64,000 nt of DNA from positions 1,054,001 to 1,118,000 of the forward strand of contig JAGYVD010000002.1 of assembly GCA_021209875.1 (NCBI GenBank), written 5' to 3'. The notes below the pieces were generated by a model. That model made no database searches. It worked only from the letters and a program-made list of their open reading frames with translations, and was not told the origin of the DNA. The stretch is from Rosellinia necatrix. Taxonomy: Eukaryota > Ascomycota > Sordariomycetes > Xylariales > Xylariaceae. The position numbers and the translations under genes were made by a program. This document shows positions 1-14,840 of this stretch, piece after piece. How positions within the stretch are numbered: the stretch's first letter is position 1; each line of letters opens with the position of its first letter.

Positions 1-3000
1 CAGTAAATAAAAAACCTTTTAAGATTTTTTATTATTTTTTCTAGGCCTGCGTAATATTTATTATTATATATAGCTTTAAATATTTGTTTAACTATATTAT
101 ATAAAACGTATAATCGTTTTATTTTTTAATGTTAGTTATAAATTAAGCTATTTATAACAAAAAAAAAGTGCCCAGGTTTAAAAAATATTATAACGCTTTT
201 GTTATCCCGGCGAAATTCTAGAATATTTAGCTCGTCTAGTATTTTATTATATTATACGTTAGTTTAATAACTTTTTCTAAATTCCGTTTTTTATTTGTTG
301 CTTATTATTACTTTTGCCGTATATTTTACTACGTTTTATACTAAGTCTAGTATTACCAGTTTTTTTAATTTTTATAATTTGCCTGTTTTATTTATAACGT
401 TTTATATTAATTTAAGTTTATTTAATACGTCTAATATATAGTTTAATCTTTTTAGCAAATAATATATTTAAAATTTATACTAAAAAAATATATTAAAAAT
501 TAATTAATTAAATGTTTATATAATCTATAGCAGTTATATTTAATAATATTTAATCGATTATATTTTTAGTTGCTAAATAGTTTATAAATATAATCACGTT
601 ATTTTTATTAGATTAAACTATTATCTATAGTTTTTTAGCAGCTTAAATAAAACAAGCTATTTTTAATTTAAATAATCTATATTTAGTTTCGGCCTATAAT
701 AAACTATAATTTAAATATATAATTAGTTCTATTTATATTAATAAAATTAAGCTTCTAAGCTTTTAGTTATATTTTTTGCTTATATAAAATAATATAACTT
801 TAAAACTACGTTCTTTAGCTTTATTTATTTGCAAAAAAAACAGTTTTTTTAGATTATAATATCGTAATATTATTTTACGGCAAATAATGTTTTAAATAGC
901 TTTAAATAAAGCTATTTTTATTTTTATTAGTTTATAATATATGTTGCAAACATAATAAGTACGTTTTTTTTTATTTAAAATTTTTTTTTTTTTATATCCT
1001 TTAGTTAATAAGTTAGTTTTCCGATTTTGCAGCAGTTCTGCTAACTAAGCGTAATATAAAATCAGATTATAAAAAAATCTGCTTGCTTTAAAATACTTTT
1101 TAAAAGCTTGCAACGTTCCTAGGAAAGCTAATTATTAAAATGCTTACATTTATTTAATAATAGTTAATAGTTTTAAAACGTTTACGCGAAATTTTAAAAG
1201 CTTTATAAATAAATAGCTGATAAAAAATTTTATAGAAAACATTACGATATTTTTTTTACGAAATAATATAAAAATTATTTTAAAATGTTTAAAATAATTT
1301 TTATAACTATTAAAATATATAATAACGTCGTTAATAAAACATCGATAATAATATATATACTTACGCAGCAGTTAGTCTATATATTTTTATATATATATTA
1401 AAAAATTACTATATTTTATTAATGCTACGTTAAATTGTTCTAAGCCGCAGGAACTAATTATTATAAACATATTTTTAAATTTAAAATGTATTAAAAATTA
1501 ATAAAAAAATCTTATCGTATTAATAATTATAATATACTTTTTATTTAGTAAACTTTTAATTATTTCGCTTTATAAAAATAATAAATAACTGTCTAGAACT
1601 ACTACTTTATTAAATTGTTAAAAATTAACCACTACTTAGCTTTTATTAACTCTATATATTTTTTGCTATATAATAAAAACAAAATAAGCAAAAAGTATTA
1701 GTTTATTTATTTATTATAATCGACCTATTTTATATAGCTTGTTATAAATATTGTTTAATACTTTTATATTATATTTACTAAAAAAGTACTGTTTTAAATT
1801 TAATTTAATTTTCTGTTAATTATTAATAAAAAATATTTTAAGTTGTTTTTTCTAAAAAATATTTACTTTTTTGCGATCTACCTAAATATCGTAAAATATA
1901 ACTATTTTAATAAATCGGAAGGCTTTAAACGTTTTTTCGGCGTATATATAAACATTTTTTTTAATAACAGTTTTAAAAAAGTCGCCTAGTTTTTTAATAC
2001 TTAAAAAAAAATATATATTTTTAATTTTAAATTTATTTTCTAGTATTAGAATGTTTAGCTTAAAGTTTTCTAAAGCTTTTAAATTAATTATTATATTAAA
2101 TATAACGTTTATAAAAAAAATACTTTTTGTTATTACGTTTAAGCGCATTATTTTATACTTAGTACTTTTTTATATAATATTAAACGTATTATTTATTTGC
2201 ACGTCTAGCGTAAAAATTACTATAAAGTTTAACACGTAATTTATTTTATTTAAATATATAATTATTTTTATATTTAATACTATATTAATTATTATTACAG
2301 TTAATAAAAAATTTAGCTTAAACTCTATATTAGTTGTAATAATTATATTTATTAAAATTTATTTATTAGTTTTAGCTAAAACTATTTCTGCTAATAATAA
2401 AACAGTAGCTATAACTATAAAAGTTATTATTGCTAATTTTTATAAGCTTATATATATTCTGTTATTTTTGTTTTTTTAAATTTAACCTAGCTTAATGTTT
2501 TTATAAATTTTAATAGTTTTTATCGAAATATTTACTACTAGTATTACTTTAAAAGTTTTAACGTTAATTATGCTATATATACCGTTTTTATATATAACTA
2601 TAAAATAAAAGCTTTTATCGTTTAATAAAAATTTATACTCTACTACAAAATAAGCTTTTTTTCTGTTTTATAGTTCTACGCTTTTTTAACTAATAACTTT
2701 TCGCACGCATTTACAACTATAAATAAATATATTAAATAAAACTATAAATCTATTTATTCTTTCGGTTTAACAAATAAATATTTCCGATCTATAATTAATT
2801 ATAGTTTTATATAAATATAAAAAGTCGTTACTAAGTAGCATTTCCGGTTTTAAATAGTTTTTTACTACCTATTTTTTTTTTATATGTTTAAATATTTTAA
2901 GTTTTTTAGTTCTATTTACTTTTTTAATATAAAAAATAAATTTAGCTTTTTTTTTAAGCTCGACTAATTTATTTTTTAAAACAACAAACTTAACTTAATT

Positions 3001-3711
3001 AAAAGCTGTTTTATATATTAAAATATTTAAAAAAGATTTGCTGATAATAGTTTTTTTAATACTTAGGTCGACATAAATTTATTAATCTTATTTAATTAAA
3101 AATAGCTTAGCATTAATCCGCAGATATATATAATTTAATCGGAGCGTTTTATTATATTTATTATTAATATTTAGCGCTTTAATTACAAAAATCTTGCCGT
3201 TAAAAATATTATTAGCTGCTTTATATGTTACGTTAGGATATGTTTTTAACACGTTATAATTTAGCTTTTTTTTTTATTTAATAATTCTATTTTTAGCTTT
3301 AATCTATTTAATAGTTCTATTTTTAGCTTTAACGCAATTTTACAAATGCTTAAAAAATTAATTACGTAAAAATAGTTTTTAAAAATAATACTTATAAATA
3401 TGTTTTTTGCATGCAATTAGAAAAAGTGTTATAATTTTTTTAATTTAATATAAAATTACACTTTTTATATATAATTTTAAAATAGTTTTTAATTTATAAA
3501 TTTAATAATATTAGTAATAAATAAAAGCTAAGTCTAGTACTAAATAAAAAAAAGCGTGTTTTTTGTTGTTATTTTGTTTAGTTTTTTATTTATTTATACT
3601 ACTGTTTATAAAATATATATAAAGTAAATATTAATTATTTTTTTTTTAATCTTAACTATAATTTTTACAATTTAAATATCTACGGTTTTAACTTTAATTA
3701 TAACTATAGTT

Positions 3712-3905
3712 ATATTCTTGGTCACGCTTCTGATTATAACTTTTTAGTTCTTGATTGTTTTTTCTGTTTTTTTAATAATTATTGCGGTTCCAGTTCTAAC
3801 GCTTGCGGCTGTCCTAGCTTTAATCTCTGGGATATCTGTCGTCTGATCGACGTCTTTCCTAATCAGGTCAACAATTATAGCTTTTTTGGCAAGTTGTTCT
3901 AACAG
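3712..3905. other. less-mutated island inside the RIP block
   Basis: About 190 bp have visibly more C and G than their surroundings, including a stretch near 3785-3890 of nearly normal composition. No intact reading frame or recognisable domain remains. It may be a piece of transposon coding sequence that mutated less, or a short unique insert. What it was cannot be told from the sequence. Confidence 0.4.
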
Positions 3906-6043
3906 TTAATACTAAATTTACCGATATCGTTTTTAATTTAATATTTAAATATATTTTCTTAGCTTTACGTTTTAGCCTGTATTAGCTGTTTTTTACTTTA
4001 TATATATAATCAGCTAAAGTTTTTTTTAATTTAAAAAGTCAGATATAGTTTAAAATTATATCTTTTTATTAGTTGCAAATATTTTTTATAATTTTATATT
4101 AATTTTTATTATTTTTTTGCAGCGTTTCTATAGCTTTAACGTATTATATTTAGTGTTAAATAAACTAAAAAAAATACGTTTTAATTTTCCGCGATATTTT
4201 TTAAAATAAGTTTTTTTTTTATAAACTTTTGGGACGTTCTACCGGCTTGTGTTTTAAATTTTTTTTATAGTTTTTTAAACAGTATATTTAGGCCTGCTTT
4301 TTTTTATATATAATAGTTGTCTATATAAACTTTGCTATTCTATTATAGTAAAGCTAATTTAGCTAATAAATAATTAAACAAATTAATTATTTATTAAGCG
4401 TTTAATATTTAAATGCTTTTATTTTTTAGTAATAATTTAATATAATTAATAAAAAAATAAACGTTTATATAAATTATATTTTTTTCGTTGGCTACGCACT
4501 TTTTATTATTAAAGTTTTTTTATTTTAAATTAAAAATACTAATATTATTTTGTTTAATTTTATATATGCTTTTTTTTGTTTTAGCTGCTATGTTTAATAT
4601 AAACTATTTTTGTTAATTTAATACGGCATAACTATGTTTGCTGTTATTAGAACTATCCGAGCTAAAAAAGTCGGATAAATCGTTGTTACTATAGTTTTTA
4701 CTGCAACAGCAGTTGTTGCTTTTACTTTTATTACTACGGCGCTTGCAAAAATTGTTTTAGTATTTAATAAAAAGTTCTAGATTATTATTTTTTCTGAAAA
4801 AATTTTTGTTTAGTAAAACGTATAAAAAAAATATAATAGTTGCAGTATTTAATTTATTTAAAACATTTATAGTTATATTTTATATGCTAGCTATTTAAAC
4901 ACTAGTTAATATAGCCGCTTTATTTTTGCTTTAGCGGCAGGTTTTATTTTAAATAACCGATCTATAGTTTTATTAACTTTAATATTATTTTTAGTCGGCT
5001 GCGGTTTTAAATTCCGCGTTATTAAAGATTTAATATTAGTGTTTTTAAAAGTTTAAAAACTTTTAAACCTGTTTAATTAACTTTAGAACTAAATTAAAAA
5101 ATATTTTTATAGTTTTTACGTTTTTATATAAAGCATTAATTAAAACGTTGGCTTATTTTTAATGTTTTAAAAAATAGTCGATAGTTTTTTAGTTTAAGCT
5201 AGGTTGTTTTAGCAGCAGCATGTTTTTAAATAAAAATTATATTAATTTAAAATATTCTGCTAAAGTTTTTTTAAAGTTGCTTATATCTGGGCTTAATATA
5301 TATAACGGGGCATAATAATATAACGTTATTACAAGCTTAAAAAAATTAAACGTATTATTTAAAAAATATTTAAATATATATATAATATGTTTAAATAATT
5401 ATTTTTACATATAAATATTATTAGCTGTTATTTTTAATTTATTAACTTGCGATTTAAAAGCTATAAAAAAATAAAACGGAATAAATTATACGCGTAAAAA
5501 AATAAAATAATAAAACTATTTTTTAAAAAATTCTAGCTTCCGATTATAGTACACGTATTTATAATCGTTTAATAAATACGTTTATTAACGCTTTTTTTTA
5601 ATAATAAATAAAAATAAATAACTCGTCACGTTTATAAATTTAAATAGATCTCGGTTATTAAGCACGTTTAAATATGCAACTTTAATAATAATAACTTTTA
5701 AAATATAAAAATAAACTGCTAAGCATTTTTTAACGACTGCTTATTTATAAGCTTTAGCAAAGTATATAATTTATACAAAAAAAAATAGTTGCTAAAATAA
5801 CGTTCCGTTTATGTTAATTATTTAATTATAGCTAAATTAAAACGCGCGTTTAAATCTTTAGCTACAAATAAAATCTTTCGACTTTAAAAAATCTAAAAAA
5901 TAATATTAGTTTAATTTAATAACAAGATTTATTAGTTGTATAAATGCATCACTTTAAAAAAATTAGTATAAAAGTAGAAAAATACTTTTATTAATTCCTC
6001 TGCTAAATAAAAATTTTTAATAAGTTTAAAATTAACTTCTGCA

Positions 6044-6170
6044 GAAGTGGCCGTAGGCCACTTATTGCCAGCTATAGCTTGTATAACCTATTTAATCTAA
6101 TCTAATAATACACGAGCCGTTAGCTTAATTAATACGGGCCCCTTCAGGGACTCTATTAACTTAGCTAAAA
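6044..6170. repeat. G+C-rich hairpin island, possible LTR remnant
   Basis: An 8-bp perfect stem (6045-6052 with 6056-6063, loop GTA) is followed by 100 bp of higher G+C, including a GGGCCCC run near 6140. Similar stem-loops sit inside the LTRs of the two delimited elements, so this may be the surviving core of another LTR. No partner copy was found in the window. Confidence 0.4.
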
Positions 6171-6894
6171 GTTTTTTTAAATATTATTAATTAAAGCATG
6201 CTATTAATTTAAAAAATATAAAAATATTTTTTTTAAGCTTTATATATTTTTTAAATAAAAAAAAACAGCAAGTTTTAAAAGAATATATTAGTTAAACTTT
6301 ATTTAAAAAATAGATTTGCTATTTAAACAGCCTAGCAGAAGTTTTAATTTTTTTTATGCTTAAAATAAAAAGCAAGCTGTAATTCTGCGTTAATTATAAA
6401 AGACTAAATAAAATATTTAAAAAAAACCATACTTTTTTGCTTTTAATTATAAAAATATTAGACCGCTTATTTAATTTAAAAATATTTATAAAAATTAATT
6501 TAAAAATATATACTATTAGCTATATATCTACAAAAAATAAGTAAAAACTGCTTTTATATAAAATATAATTATTTTAAATATTTGGTTATATTATTTAAAC
6601 TTATTAATATTTCTACAACTTTTAGTAATATATTAATTATATATTATTAGGTTTTATTAATAATTTTTATATAATATATTTAAATAATATTATTATTTAT
6701 AGCTAGAATAAAAAACTTATATTTAAGTAGTTTGCAGCATATTTATTAAACTGCGCTAATAAGGATTATATATTAATTTAAAAAAATACGATTAATTTAT
6801 AAATATTATTTTGTTTTTAAAGTTTATAGTAATTTTAAATAATATTTTAATAAATAAAAGTAAAATTATAGTTATTATAAAATAGCTTTAGTTT

Positions 6895-7090
6895 TGTAAT
6901 GTTTATAGTAAGGTTTACTAGGGGTAGTGTGGTTAAGTCTGTAAAAGTGTGATATAGATTAGATGGAGGCTTTTGGTCCCGCAGGGACCAGAAGCCTTTT
7001 AAGCTAGGTTATTTTATTTAAGCTATATAATTTTTATCTAGCTAGCTCTGCTAGTTAAATAAAAAGCCCTTTTTTTTTTTAATTATATTA
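6895..7090 (+). repeat. left LTR of element A
   Basis: Direct-repeat partner of 14841-15034. It contains an inverted repeat around 6967-6999 (stem TTGGTCCC / GGGACCAG, loop GCA). Differences from the right copy are mostly C/T or G/A. This copy keeps G where the right copy has A near 6921-6932, and has T where the right keeps C near 7070-7090, so both copies were hit independently. Confidence 0.8.
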
Positions 7091-10000
7091 AATGCTGGGG
7101 CTATAATAAAGCGTTATTATTTTTAATAATTATATAATTTTTTTTTTACTGTTTATAAGGTCAGCTATAGTTTTTTTTTAATTTTTTTAGCTAAAGTCTA
7201 TTTTTTTCTCGATTTTAATATTTTTTAATAAGTTTTTTAATATTATATAGTTATTACTCCGATTTTTATTAGTTGTTTTATAACTATATTTTTTATTTAA
7301 TAAAATAATTAAATCTGTTTTTAATATAGTTTATTTAATGTTTAAAAATTATTTCGATTTTAAATAAATTATTTTTTTTTAAGTTTTGTTTTTAAACATT
7401 AGGCCTAATGCTAATATTTTTAATAAAAAAATTTTTGCTTATGTTTTTAAATAATAAATATGCAATTAAAATAATAAAATAAATATTAAAAGTTTTAATA
7501 ATTTTAATTTATAAATTAATTTATTAATTTTTTTTAATTTTTATAGTTTTACGCGCTATTAAAAATATTTTTCGATAGCTTTTAAAAAATAATATTTTAA
7601 ATAAAACTTTAAATATATTTTATTTTTATATTAAACTTTATTAATTTATATTTATTATTATAATATTATTTAATACGTGTTATTATAAAATTTATAGCTA
7701 ATTTTATATTTTTATAAAAATATTTTTATATAAATTAGATATTTTTAATAATTATATTTATTTTTATATTAATAAAAACTTTATTTAGTTTAAATAAATA
7801 AAATTTAAAAGCTGTTTATAAATTAATAATTTAATAAGTTTTAAATATGTTTTATTTAAGTTTTACTATAAAAATAATAATATATTTATTTATTTATAGT
7901 TTAAATATATATATATATAATATTAAATAGCAATTTTATTATTTAATTTTTTGTTTAAATAATTTATTATTTTATAAATAATAAAAGTTGTTATTAAAAG
8001 TTTTGTTTTTATAGCTTTTAAAGCTTCGTTTAAAATTTAAAAATAAATTTATAATTTTAATCGGAAATAATACTGTTTAATATATTTTAATTAAATAATA
8101 AAAATTGCTTAGCTAATACTTTTGCTTAGTTTTTAATAGAGTATTTTTATTATTAAATATAAATAATAAACGTTTTAATATAACATATATTATTATTATT
8201 AATATATTATAATAATTAAATTTTTTAATTGCTATAATATAGCTAAAAATAATATTTTAAATAAGCTTACAATAAAGTTTATTACGATTATTTTTATTAG
8301 TTTAATATTTTCTGATTAAATAAGTTAATAATTACTGTGCAGTTTTTTTCTGTTAATATTATATAACTTATATTTGTTGCAATAATTTATATATGTTTTT
8401 ATTTTATAAGTTTTTAATTTAATTATATAAAGCTTTAATTTTTTTATTATATGCTGTTTATTAAAATAGTGCTTATTATTATATGCTATTATTAAAAATT
8501 TAATTATTTATTTTTAAATATATATAATTTATATTTATTTTTTAATTAACGTTATATAATAAATTATTTATAATTATAAAAAGATATCTAGGCTTAAAAA
8601 AATTTGCAACGTTTTTGTTGTTTTTACGGATTATTTTAAAACTTTTAATATTTAAAATCTTTAATATAATCTGTTATAATTTTAGTTTTATTGTTTTTTT
8701 ATTATTAGTTTTAAATATATTATTTATATATTGTTTAAAACTAGTTTTTATTTATTTGGACTATTTTTTTTAGTATTTATTAAGTTAATAATATTTTTAA
8801 TTAATTAAATATATTTAAAACAAAGTTTAGCCTGCTTAATATATAATATATTTATAATTTATACTATAATAGGTATATAAACGCGTTAATTAAACGTTTG
8901 TTTATACGGTTTATAAATCTATTATTAAGCTTAGTTTAATTTAATATATTTTTATTATTAAATAATTAATAAAAAAACCACTAGGTTAATTAAAGCTTTA
9001 ATTATAGTTTATAAGCGTTAATATGTTTAAACTACGTAAATTATTTTTAGTTTAAAAGTTTATATTTTATTTTTAATTATAATATATAACAACTTAAAAA
9101 TATTACTAGTAATATTTATATATTTAAAATTATTAATTTTAGTTTTTATATATATTTATTTTTAATATAAAATAATATTATTTTAAAGCTTTTTTAGCAA
9201 GCTATTTATTTATATATATAATATTTTTATAGGATTATAATAATAAAATATAATATATAAACAGATTAAGTTTTAAAAGCTTTAAATAATTTTATTTTAG
9301 CTATAATTAGTTTAAAATATATAAACTGATAATATATTTAACGCTTGTTATAATTATTAATTTTATATTATTTTATTTTATGTTTTTATTAAATAACTTT
9401 GTTTTATATTTTTATAAAAGTTCTATAACTTTAATATAATATAATAATAACATATAAAAAATCCTGTATTTTTAAATATTGCTTTAAAACTTTTAATTGA
9501 TTTAAAAATCTAAAGTTTTTAAATATTATTAGTTGTTCCTCTGTTGTTAATATATTTAAAACGTTTATTTAAAAGCTTAAAAGTTTTATAAAAAATATAT
9601 AATAAAAGTTTTTTTAAAAATAAAAAATTCTTTTTTATTAAATAGTATAAAAATATTACGTAAATAAGTTAAATAGTCTGTTTTAATATTTAAAAAATAA
9701 TAATATTATTAATAAAGCTTTATAATAATGTTTATAAAAATAAAACAATTTATTTATAAAACGCTAAATATATATAAATATATTATAAAATCTTATTAAA
9801 GCTATTATTAATTGTTTTAATTTTTAAGGATTTATTATTATAAACTGGTTTTAATAGTTAAAATAAATTATAAATTAATAAAAAATACGGTCGTGTTTAC
9901 TATAATTAAATATTTTTTTTTAATTAATATAATAACTATAGATTATAATAATAACAAGTAGTTATTTAAAACAGCGATTTTATTTAAAACTTTTAAATTA

Positions 10001-13000
10001 ATTATTAAATATAAATATAGTTTTTTTACGTATAAGCTATATAATAAAAGTTAAATATATAAATAAAAAGAACTATTAATTTATTTTATTTTATTTTATT
10101 TATAAAATCTATTAAATATTATATTAACTGTTTTTAATCGTATGTATTAAAAAATATAATTAAAAGTTCAGCTTTATTTATTATTAATTATTTATTAAAA
10201 AAATTTTATTTGTTTTTTTTAATATATTAATAATATTTTAGTTTTTTAAATATCAGGTATTTTTTTAATAACTTAAGAATTTTAATGTTATAATGTTTTT
10301 TTTTGTATAAATAGACTATTTATTTAAAGCTTTAATTTTGTTTTTTTTACTAGGCTTTTTTATATTTAATATTAATAGAATTTCTTAGATTTTAGGCTTT
10401 AAGGCTTCGTCTAGCTATTCGCCAGTTTTTATTATAAGCGCGTTAGTTACGTTAACCTTACCTGTTATGTTTGCTATATTAAAGACCTTGTTAGAAAAAA
10501 AGCTTTTTAAAAGAATTTTATGTTATTCTAACGCGTTAATTATTTTAATAATTGCGTTAGTTTCTATTATAGTTAGGTCTAGATGCTAAGTTATATTGTG
10601 ATTTTAGTATATATTAATAGTAATAGCTGCAATAATAAAGGTTATTAACACAGGGTCTGCTAATAAATACACGTTTAATAATTTAAATTTGTTAGAGATA
10701 TATATTTTATTTTTAAATATAAAAATGCTAAAATTAATAGCTGACGTAATACTATAAAGCGCGTTAAATAATAAGCCGGTATTAAACAGTAATAAATTAA
10801 TTATATTTATAGCTTTAGCTGCCGCTAGACCTGCAGCTATTATTACAGTTTTTAAGGATTTTTTTTATATATTTTTAATACCCTTTTTTTAATATAGTTT
10901 TAGTTTTAAAAAACAGATTAGCTATTATTACATTTATAAAAGTTGTAAACTTAATAAAAGCTGTTATATTATTTTTTTATAATAGCTTAAATATAAAATC
11001 TTTATTTTTTAATAACAGTTTATATTTAATTAATACTAGCATTAATATTTTAAACGCTAAAATAACTTTTCATACTAAAGTTATTTTATAAATATATAAG
11101 TTTGTTTTAAAAATATTTAAAAAATATTTTAAAATTTTAACATTTATAAAAATAACTACATTTAAACTATAATTAATTAATACTCTATAAATATTTAAAA
11201 ATTATTTTTAATAATATTCTAATATTGTTTTTTTTATAACCTAGGCCGTATTAATAAATTTTAATAATTATAAAATTTATAATTATCGTTATTTAATATA
11301 TAAAATTTTAATATAGCTTTTATTTATATTTAATTTAATTATTTTTAATTTTTTAAATCTGGCCTATTTATTTTTAAAAATATGTTTAAATTTATTTAAT
11401 AACTGTTTTATTATTATTAAGTAAATATAGTTTATATCCAGGCCTATAATAATATTTTCGTTATTAATAAATTTTTAAATAATAACTTTAAAATATAAAA
11501 ATTATTGTTTTTATTTTTATTTTTTAAAATTATATATTTTATCGGGTGTTTTTAAACAAATAATATAATCGATTTATTATCTGGTTTAAAACTTGCAATT
11601 TTATTTATCGCAGTATTTTTAACTAGTTCTTCCGAAAAAATAATAATTTTTATATAATTTTTAATATAATATTAAAACAATATATTATATAATATAAATA
11701 ATACATTGTATCGCTTATAAATACGCTTAATTAAAAGTAACACGTTTTAAATATATTTAACTGGACGTTTAATATAATACGCAACATATTAACCCTAGTT
11801 ACGCGTTAAATTAAACATTTAATTATAATATTTATATAATTAGCTATAATCGATTATAATAAACGTTTTATTATTATTTAATTTAAAGTTAAATAAAATA
11901 TAAAACGATATTACGTTTAATATAAACAAGTTTAACTTAGCTGCATTAACGCGTTTTTTTTAATAACGATTATATTTATTTTTATGTTTGTTCCGGCCGT
12001 TTTTTTTTTTATTACTTTTTTTTTTTTATTTAAGCTTACGACTTTTTTTGTTTTATTATATTACTTTTTTATTTTTGTTTTAATCTACGTTTTTTTAACG
12101 CTTATTTTTTTAATTATTAGATTTTTTATTATAGTTTTAATTGTTTTTTTTAACTTGTAAATATTTATTTTTTGCTGCTGCTATTAATAAAAGCTTTATT
12201 TTAACAACTTAAATTATATATTTAACTAAAATATTTTTTATATTAAGCGCTAATAAATATTATTTAATTTTAAAATTTATGCTAATTTATATTATAATTA
12301 TAACATTATACTAATTTTTATTATTAATATTTAAAGTTTTTATAGCTTAAATATATTTTAATTTTTTATATAAACGTAGTAAAAATAATATTTTGCTATA
12401 TAATATTTTTTAATAATAATTTAATTTAAGTAAAACGTTTTATTATTACGGCAGATTATATATTAAATTAAATAATTATTTTATTTAAAATAACGTTTAA
12501 TTTTTATATTTTAAGCTTAAGTTATTAATTAATAATTAGTTTATTATTTTATTATAAAACTGCTAGTTTTTTAATAATATTTAAAATATAATCAAGATTT
12601 ATTAAATATTCTGCTCTGCTACTTTTAAATTTTTAAAAATAAATTAATTTTTTATAAAATAAAATATGTTGGTAAAAATAAGCTTATTTTTATTAGCTAT
12701 TATTTTTATATTATTTTTATTTTTTATTTAGGTTAAACTAGCTAATATTAGCTTGTTTTATATAATTATTATATAATAAAAAAGCAAAGCTGTTAAACGT
12801 TTAATATTTTTTTTTTTTAATTTTCTTGTTTATACTTATAATTATTTTTATTATTCCGACTTTTTTAATTAAAAAGTTTTTATAAAAATCTTTTTTTTTA
12901 CTGCTTTTTTTATTATTTATATTTAAGCTATTTAATTTACTAGGATTATTGTTTTATAAAAGTGGTTTTAATAGGTTTTTATTACCTGCTAAGTGTTATA

Positions 13001-14840
13001 GTTTTAAAAGTGTTATAGCAAAAAATATTGCAAATATATGTTTAAACTAATATAAAATAGAGAATTTTATACGTTGTTATGCTGCTTTAATAAATAAAGC
13101 TTTTATTAATAAGTATACAGCTTATGCTTTAAAGCGGACTATTAAAATAATAAATACTAGTGCTGCTACTAAAACTTATGCTAGTTTTATTAAAAGCATT
13201 AAAATAAATAATTTAAATAATAGTTTTAATATTAATATAGCTGCAGTTAAGTATTAATAATTAAAATATTAAAATTAAACAAGCAGTACTGCTATATATT
13301 TAATTATATTTAATACGGCTTTAAATAACTAATTAACAGCGCAATAAAATATTTTAAAAACAAAAGTCTTTATATTGGCCGATATTTTAACGTTATTTAG
13401 TTGTTGTATTAATTAATTAATTATTTTTGCTGCTTTAATATTTTCGGCATATTTTTTTATTTTAATTATATTATTTTTAATTTATTATATTAATTCTATA
13501 AAAGTTTATAGCTGAAATAAATAATTTAAAAGCTTGCTTATTTAGTTTAGATTTTAATTTTTAATTTTATAGTTTAAATTATTATTACTATAACAATTTA
13601 TTTATATTTTTAATAATATAGTTTTAAAACTATTTATTTTTTTAAAAAGTTAAAAACTGTTATAATTATTAAATATTGCTTTTTAGCTTTAAATTAAGCA
13701 ATAATTTTAAAGTTTTTATTAAATTTTTATTAATTTTATATTATTTTTAAATAAATTTAAAATATAAACTCAAAATTTTTATTATTATTTAATTTAAACT
13801 TATTATTAAATTTATTTTAAACTATATTTTTTTTAATATAAAATGTTTAATATTTATAGTTTTAGTTTTTAATTTTTATATAAAGCAAAAAAATGCTAGT
13901 TTAATAAATTTAAGTTTTACTAGCAAAAAATAATGTTTTTTATATTATTTTAAAATTAATAGTTTAAGTTAGATTATTTTAAAGCTAAAAATTTTTTAGC
14001 TTTTATAAGCTTTAAAGTTAAATTTTTAACTATTAAAACTATTTTAAATTTTTAAATATTAAAAATTTTAAGTCGGTTTTATGTTCTAACATATTAATAA
14101 TTATTAAGTTTATATAAGTTAATAATTAAAATTTAAGTTAGTATTAATAACAAGATAAATATATATAAGTTATATAATTTTTATAATTAAGCTAGCAAAT
14201 ATTATTAGCTGTTTTATAAATTTATATTTATATATACGTTTTAAAACAAAATTAAATTTTAAAATTAAAAATAAAATAAAAAGTATAATTAAATATTATT
14301 AAAGACTTGCATGCTTATTAAAAAATTTAACGCAGGCTTTTAAAAAATAAAACTAATGTTAATTATAAGTTATAATTTTTATTATTTAAATATAATATTA
14401 ATTAAAGTTTAAAAAACAGCTAATTATAATACTGTAATTATTAAATACTTAATACTAAAATAATTAAAGTTTAAAAAAATAATAAATTATTTTAATATAT
14501 TAATAACCAGATATAGTAGTGCTGTTTAAAATGTAATACAAGGTTAGATTTAGCTGCTGTTGTTTTAAGATATAATAATTAACTGGTTAGCTAACGCAGG
14601 ATTTATTAAATCGATCGAACTATTAAATTTATAAAATAAATACTAATAGATTTTACTAGCAACAGTTAAGCTTAAAAGCTAATAATTTTATTTTTTTTAT
14701 AAACAGCGCTGCTTAAAATATAAAAAGAAGCTGTGTTAAAGTTTAAATATACGCAGACGTTAAAAAACCAAACGTGTTTTATTTGCCGGTATAAAAAAAA
14801 AATAGATTAAAATATAAAGTCGTGTAATTATAGGACTTAC

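Larger units (their letters stand above)
1..6894. other. A+T-rich, RIP-degraded block, left part
   Basis: This stretch is almost pure A and T, with long T and A runs and very few C or G. The only open frames above 60 codons are two overlapping low-complexity ones near 1882-2239, on opposite strands. This is what RIP leaves behind when it mutates duplicated DNA in ascomycetes. Small islands with more G+C survive around 3712-3905 and 6044-6170. No gene is supported. It is probably more transposon debris, continuous with the delimited elements to the right. Confidence 0.85.

Noticed and set aside
1882..2239. Two overlapping open frames on opposite strands in the A+T block
   Set aside because: Composed almost only of codons from A and T (Ile, Phe, Lys, Asn, Leu). 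Expected by chance in this composition, with no domain or context.
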